A DNA stretch of 64,000 bases, taken from Spirodela intermedia. Its lineage: Eukaryota > Streptophyta > Magnoliopsida > Alismatales > Araceae. The notes under the pieces are model-generated. The model ran no database searches. It was not told the DNA's origin and worked only from the letters and a program-made list of their open reading frames with translations. Position 1 is the first letter of the stretch; each line of letters begins with the position of its first letter. The DNA is taken from positions 8,016,537 through 8,080,536 of the forward strand of contig LR746274.1 in NCBI GenBank assembly GCA_902729315.2. The letters are read 5' to 3'. Of this stretch, positions 59,201 to 64,000 are shown piece by piece. The position numbers were made by a program, and so were the translations under genes.

Positions 59201-62200
59201 GAAACCGAAACTCCAGGCATCAAGGCCTTGCTTGCCTAAGGACCAGGTTTGTATTGACTGATTTACTCCTTGTTCGGCATTTTTGTAAAGAGGAATTGAG
59301 GTGTACTACAGTCCTTTAAGAACTAGTATGTTGCTTTTACTGGCCTTTTAAGTAAAGGTGTGCAAGAACTGCAAAACTATGGCAGTTCTTTAATTTGTTT
59401 TCTGCCGTGGTTGTATACATCTTTGGGCTGTCCTCTCAACTAATGTTCAGCGAGACAACCTGATTTTCCCCAATGAGAGTAGAAGATCATCTTTGAATTT
59501 GTGTTTATCCTGAGGTCCAAGGAAGTTTTCTTATGGTTTGTTACTATTTCCTTCCATATACCTCCCTTAACGTTGTGAAGAGTGGCATTTTGACTTGTTG
59601 TTCTGGGCAGCAGAAGTAAAATTTGTGTATCATGCCAAAGTAAATCTGGTACGAGGAGAGGCTGAAGAAATGGAAGCATCCTTGATCTGAATATTTTTAA
59701 CCTATATCCAGTCTAACCTAGAGTGAATAGAATTGGGACAGCCCTGAGTTCTGTTCACTTTTACAGGGAGGCAATGATATTAACAAAGTTAGTTGTAGAT
59801 GCTCTAGGTGTTACATATGGTTTATTTATTTTGGTTCTTTTTCCATTATTTATAGGTGGATCTCAGTTGGTTCAGACTTGAAGTTTGATGCTCGGAGAGA
59901 TTTAGATGATGTTGGTGCGACAACTGTGGAAGGTTTGTCTCTTGTAATTCAACAAATAACTCTGTATCACTTACCCAGGAACTCACTAAAAATGTTTTTG
60001 GAGATCTTTTCCCTGGGGGTTACAGCAGAGCATTTAACGCTAAAACCCTTTTTTGAAACAGCAGGGATTTTTCTGGAATCTTGTGCTAGTATTATCATTT
60101 TTAAAACTTTGAGCAAATGGGGGTTTATTTATGGTGTAAGAGATACATGAGTAGAATATATCTCAATATGAAGAAACATCAAAGTGGCAGAATCACTTTG
60201 ATTCAAGTAATAGTTCACAGCTGTACATAATGTAAAAGCTGTTCTTCTATAGTGCTACTGTAAATGTTCTCTTGTTGGAAAATCTCCAGATCTCTTTGTA
60301 ACAATGCAGTTTTGACGGAAATTGGATAAAACCCTTTTATATCTGTTTATGGAATTTATTTCTGAAGGTCCTTGTTGTGTAGATCGAATTACAAGAGAGT
60401 GAGTTCTTTTTGCTTATCCAACTTTTGTTAAAATAAAAATTGGAGTAAATGCACGAAACTGCTGTTGCAAGTCAACACTTTGACCTTTGGTGACAACCTC
60501 CTTGGATTCTTGGTCAGCCTTGTCCATAGTTATTGACGCTTGTGGTCAGGTATTGACTTCCGTGTAAAATAATATCTATTTTTTGCAAGTTATTTATTGA
60601 TGATGAATTTTGGTATTGCTCGTGTAGGTAATGAAGCTTTTCTAGACATAAATGTTCTACATATACGTGTGTCAACACCTGTCCTTCAAGTGTCAATAGG
60701 TGATCACTGTATGGTTTTGCACGTCTTGTCAATCCCTTGGGTCGAAGGGATTGCTTGTCTTCTTTGTAAATGGTTGGTTCTTTTCCTTGGCTGTACATGT
60801 TGAACAGATGCTGCGACATGGAAGAAAACTACCATCAGACGATGCACATTGTTGGATTGTCTTTGATGGGGCTAAACTAAGAGTGCACTCAAAAATTCAA
60901 TGGTAAGTGATATTAGATGAGATTGATCAAGCAGAAATATTTTTCTTCTTGAAGCTGGGTATTGAGGACCATTTTTTGAGTTCAGTTGCAGTTGGTAGGT
61001 ATGGTCCAAATTATCAAAACGTTTGCTACAAAAGTGGTTGCGGATTTGCTCAAGAAGGCTGTTTTTTGTGCCGGTGCCTAATGGGTATTTTTCAAGGGTG
61101 TCTTTCAAGGATCTTAAAAGAGCCAGGAGATGAGTCTAAAATCGGGGAGATTGATAATGATGGGCGTTGCAGGAATGGCCATACAAACTTATCCTTTGAT
61201 AATGGGTTGTCAAGATCTGATCTTCTCATGTGACATAAAGGGCCTCTCTTGTAGATTGTTTTCTGTTCTATGATGATAATTTATGCAGTGAGCCTGAGTT
61301 AATGATATTTTCAGTACAATTTTGATGACTGGATGGGATGATTTGAGGCTGAGGATGAAGACGGCCTATCAATAATATCAGATAACAAGTGAGGACAGAT
61401 GTGATCGATGAGAATGATGGTGGAGGAAGGGCCAATCCCAGCCTTACCCTTACTTAGAGTTCAGCATGGTGTTCTGACAGCCTGCTGAGTTTTGCTATTG
61501 TCATCTTTCTCTTCCGCTGGAAGGTTTAGTGATGAAGTGTATCTTGTTCATCAGCAAAATTCAGTGGGAATTAGAAAGAGGAGAATAAATGAAGATGTTA
61601 TTTCAATGAAGTAATTGTGGTCATGGACCACCTGAATGTTTGGGGGGAAAATTTAAAGGTGAATAGTATCTATGCTGTTGATAAGCAGTAATTCAAGGAG
61701 CCATACAATGAATATCAGATAATTTTGTAGCCATAATTCCATCTATTTATTTTTTCTAATTAGTGACTTTGATTCTCATTTTCTGATTAAACTGCTGTCT
61801 TTGACAATTGACTGTCAGAATTTAATTACGGACTATGATTTTAAATAGAGTTTCTGCTGGCATTTTCAATGTCTGGAATTGCAGTTGGTGGTTTGGGGGC
61901 ATTTTACTCTTAGACTACTGGATGTATCAAGGCCATTTCTTTTAATATTCATGGACTATGGCACTCATCTTTCGAAGAAAAATATGGCTGTTTTTATAAT
62001 GTTTTGAAGTAACCAGTCAGATCATGATGTTCAAAATAATTATAGATTAGTGCCTTCTTGATTTTTACACTGTTTTCGCATGACATGCTGTTAACGTTTA
62101 TCATAATCATCTCACTAGCCCCACATTTTTTTTACCATCGTGCAGTACATGCTCTGAACAAGCTACCTTATTCTAAGCTTGACTCAAAGGCTGTTGGCAT

Positions 62201-62778
62201 CAAGGATGGGGTGATCTTTCTGACGTACAGTAGCTTGATAGCATCTTCAGACAAAGGCCGTTCTCGACTGCAGCAACTTCTACAGTGGTGTGGTTCAGAA
62301 TATGATGGTCTTCTGATATTTGACGAGGTACTGGGTGATCCATTGATTTTTAATCTGTAGCCATTAGTCTCTGTCTCATGTGCAGTTTCCTTACTTTTGC
62401 CTGGGGTTTTTATCAATTTTTGAGTTCAGACTCATATCCTGGGTTCTTAAATTTGATATAGTGTCACAAAGCAAAAAATCTGATTCCTGAGACTGGGAGC
62501 CAGCCAACCCGGACTGGTGAAGCCGTCCTTGAAATCCAGGTTTGTGTTGCTATTGGAACTTTGTTAATGTCTATAGTTACGTTGCATTTATGTTTCTTTT
62601 TTTATAATATTCAATTAAATGATTCATTTTACAACACACTATCAGGCAAGGCTTCCTGAGGCTCGAGTGATTTATTGCTCTGCAACTGGTGCATCTGAGC
62701 CTCGAAATATGGGATACATGGTCCGACTTGGGCTTTGGGGAGCTGGAACATGTTTTCCGAAATTCCATGATTTTCTTG
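56223..62778 (+). CDS. Strawberry notch / FORGETTER1-like helicase-family protein (5' part)
   Basis: Eight exons are in the window: 56223-56633, 57191-57256, 57399-57572, 57674-57804, 59856-59932, 62146-62327, 62462-62539 and 62646-62778; the gene continues beyond the end. Exon 1 carries two Cys4 LSD1-type zinc fingers ([12 protein letters not shown] and [12 protein letters not shown]). The ATPase region follows: [14 protein letters not shown] (Walker A), [33 protein letters not shown] (Walker B, DECH), and [13 protein letters not shown]. This order matches Arabidopsis FORGETTER1 and animal SBNO. FORGETTER1 is known to associate with chromatin remodellers and sustain heat-stress memory genes. 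The nuclear role is inferred by homology. Introns 4 and 5 exceed 2 kb and intron 8 contains a copia fragment. The C-terminal helicase and PHD parts are not in view. Confidence 0.9.
57805..59855 (+). other. Intron 4 of the strawberry notch gene
   Basis: A 2.05-kb intron with GT donor at 57805 (catt|gtaagt) and acceptor tatag ending at 59855. Short frames near 57946 and 58787 have no recognised domain. No element was identified. Confidence 0.7.
59933..62145 (+). other. Intron 5 of the strawberry notch gene
   Basis: A 2.2-kb intron between GAAG|gtttgt and cgtgcag|TACAT. A stretch at about 60790-61230 has coding-like frames on the plus strand, but I do not recognise them and the strawberry notch protein reads smoothly without them. 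It could hold a captured gene fragment. Confidence 0.6.
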
Positions 62779-63223
62779 GTTTGTTCCTATCTACAATCTC
62801 TATTTTCTTAGGGATCATGTTTTCTATCATTTTCCTTTGTGGCTGAGTTTAGTGGATGAGGCTTTATGGATTATCCTGTTAATTCTATTTGTATAGCTTG
62901 TTTCTATCAGGATTGCTCAAAGGCAGTCAGCTTTTTGATTGCGTACTTACATTAGGTATATCAAAATATTGTTCTCCGAGGAATCATACCTCAGAGCATG
63001 TACTGCTGATAAATGTTAACTTTTCCTGGAGGTGTCGTTGATTGCTTTTGTTAGAGATCTTTTATTTTTAAAGTTAGCTTTTTGGTCTCAACACTTGCTG
63101 CTGTTCTTTTACAAGCTATTGTTGTCAAATATGAAAAGTGAGATTATCCTTGAAGTTATCAATGCTAATTCATCATAAAAATCTTGTTTTCCTTAATAGC
63201 ATACATGTATTTGATATATCTAT

Positions 63224-63412
63224 TGAAGATCGGACTGGGTCCAGTGCACTGGAATGACCACCCTCGTGCTCATGGAGAAAATTCAAAGTTAAGATTGAAG
63301 GAATCTTTTCTCTCATTCAAAACATTATTTACATAGTGGGGGGGTCTAGTATTTATACTAGACCTGGAAGGTTCTAGACACTTATAGATATTCTCGAGAT
63401 TATGTCTCATCA
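63224..63412 (-). mobile_element. Short LTR of a Ty1/copia element
   Basis: On the minus strand it begins TGATGAGACATAATC and ends GATCTTCA, so it has TG...CA termini over 189 bp. It lies directly after the RNase H region in the expected position of a 3' LTR, with a short purine-rich stretch (TTGATGGGAG) before it. A TATAAATA box sits inside a small palindrome (ctagTATAAATActag) near 63350-63361, as expected for the LTR promoter. Confidence 0.7.
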
Positions 63413-63421
63413 AAACTCCCA

Positions 63422-64000
63422 TCAAGTTGGTGAGTGGATGTCATCCATTCCTAGCTTGAGAATAATCTTTTGTAGTTTTGTGCCAGAGATAGCTTGGGTT
63501 AGTATGTTTGTTAGTTGATTATGTGTAGAGATATCTGACATGTAAATCAAATTTGCTTTCATTTTTTCTTTGATGAAATGACGATCAATCTCCACAACCT
63601 TACTAAAATCATACTGTGTCAGATTATGTACAATATTAATTGCCGACTTGTTGTCACAATAAAATTTCATTGGACTGATTAGAGAAATTTTTAGCTTATG
63701 TAAAGTCTTCACCCATAGTAACTTGTACACACCTTGGGCAAGTGCCCTAAATTCAACTTCAGCACTTGAATGGGCAACTATGTTTTGTTCCTTACTCTTC
63801 CATGTCAATCTTTGGTTAATCATTGATTCTACATAGTTTGCATTCGTAAACATTTTTGCCTCTACCTTTCCATTTCATTTAAAGAGAACTGCTCTACATG
63901 GTGTGCCTTTCAAGTAATGTACTACTCGATATGTTGCATGTAGATGAGATTCTTTTGACTATTGCATAAATTGACTTAGTGTGCCTATTGCATAAGAGAT
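63422..64000 (-). pseudogene. Ty1/copia pol 3' end (reverse transcriptase end and RNase H), degraded
   Basis: The minus-strand frame 63853-63422 holds the copia RNase H region: SSAEVEFRALAQGV, LLWVKTL, FYCDNKSAINI, EIDRHFIKEK and LTNILTQ. Upstream, from 64000 to 63860, the sequence continues the usual preceding block (FMQ.., HATYRVVHYLKGTP, LFK) but a TGA at about 63878 interrupts it. The element is antisense to the strawberry notch gene, inside its intron 8, and runs past the window end. Confidence 0.8.

Noticed and set aside
1-64000. CRISPR arrays, bacterial operons, rRNA or organelle gene clusters
   Set aside because: None was seen. Introns, plant gene families and plant retroelements show this is plant nuclear DNA.

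Overview
The window is nuclear DNA from a flowering plant. The genes have GT-AG introns, and the families are plant ones: a GASSHO-type LRR receptor kinase, a plant complex I subunit, TOPP/PP1-type phosphatases and a FORGETTER1-type strawberry notch protein. It also carries Ty1/copia and Ty3/gypsy debris, long (GA/CT)n tracts and AAACCCTAA-type repeats. Several first exons are much richer in GC than the surrounding introns and spacers, which fits a monocot or early-diverging angiosperm, but the species cannot be fixed from this.

Layout. 0.9-3.5 kb: a two-exon gene for a 143-aa conserved plant protein. 5.7-30.5 kb: a tandem array of PP1-like phosphatase genes, made of one single-domain gene (5718-7713), two nearly identical copies of a seven-exon gene whose exon phases predict an in-frame two-domain protein (10144-14518 and 22656-27027), one chimeric frameshifted copy carrying a solo LTR (16277-20204), and one decayed 3' remnant (29764-30500). 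Pieces of the neighbouring complex I gene (end of exon 1 plus intron) lie between the phosphatase copies, so the array grew by unequal exchange across the PP1 / complex I gene pair. 32.1-34.9 kb: the intact two-exon complex I gene, behind a promoter holding two near-repeats with G-boxes and site II motifs. 37.0-41.9 kb, minus strand: a GSO1/GSO2-like LRR receptor kinase set in a domain very rich in (GA/CT)n and telobox-like repeats. 46.7-53.5 kb, minus strand: a seven-exon RING-HC protein. 56.2 kb to the window end: the first eight coding exons of a strawberry notch/FORGETTER1 homologue, with a copia fragment in its intron 8.

The most unusual content is the phosphatase array. Every domain that can be read has Asn in place of the metal-bridging Asp of the GDYVDRG motif, and most have further active-site changes. 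Even so, long reading frames, splice sites and a shared acidic C-terminal tail ending in RYL or similar are kept. I infer a lineage-specific family of PP1-derived pseudophosphatases, some with two domains. The remaining genes are ordinary single-copy plant genes with no evident pathway link to each other.
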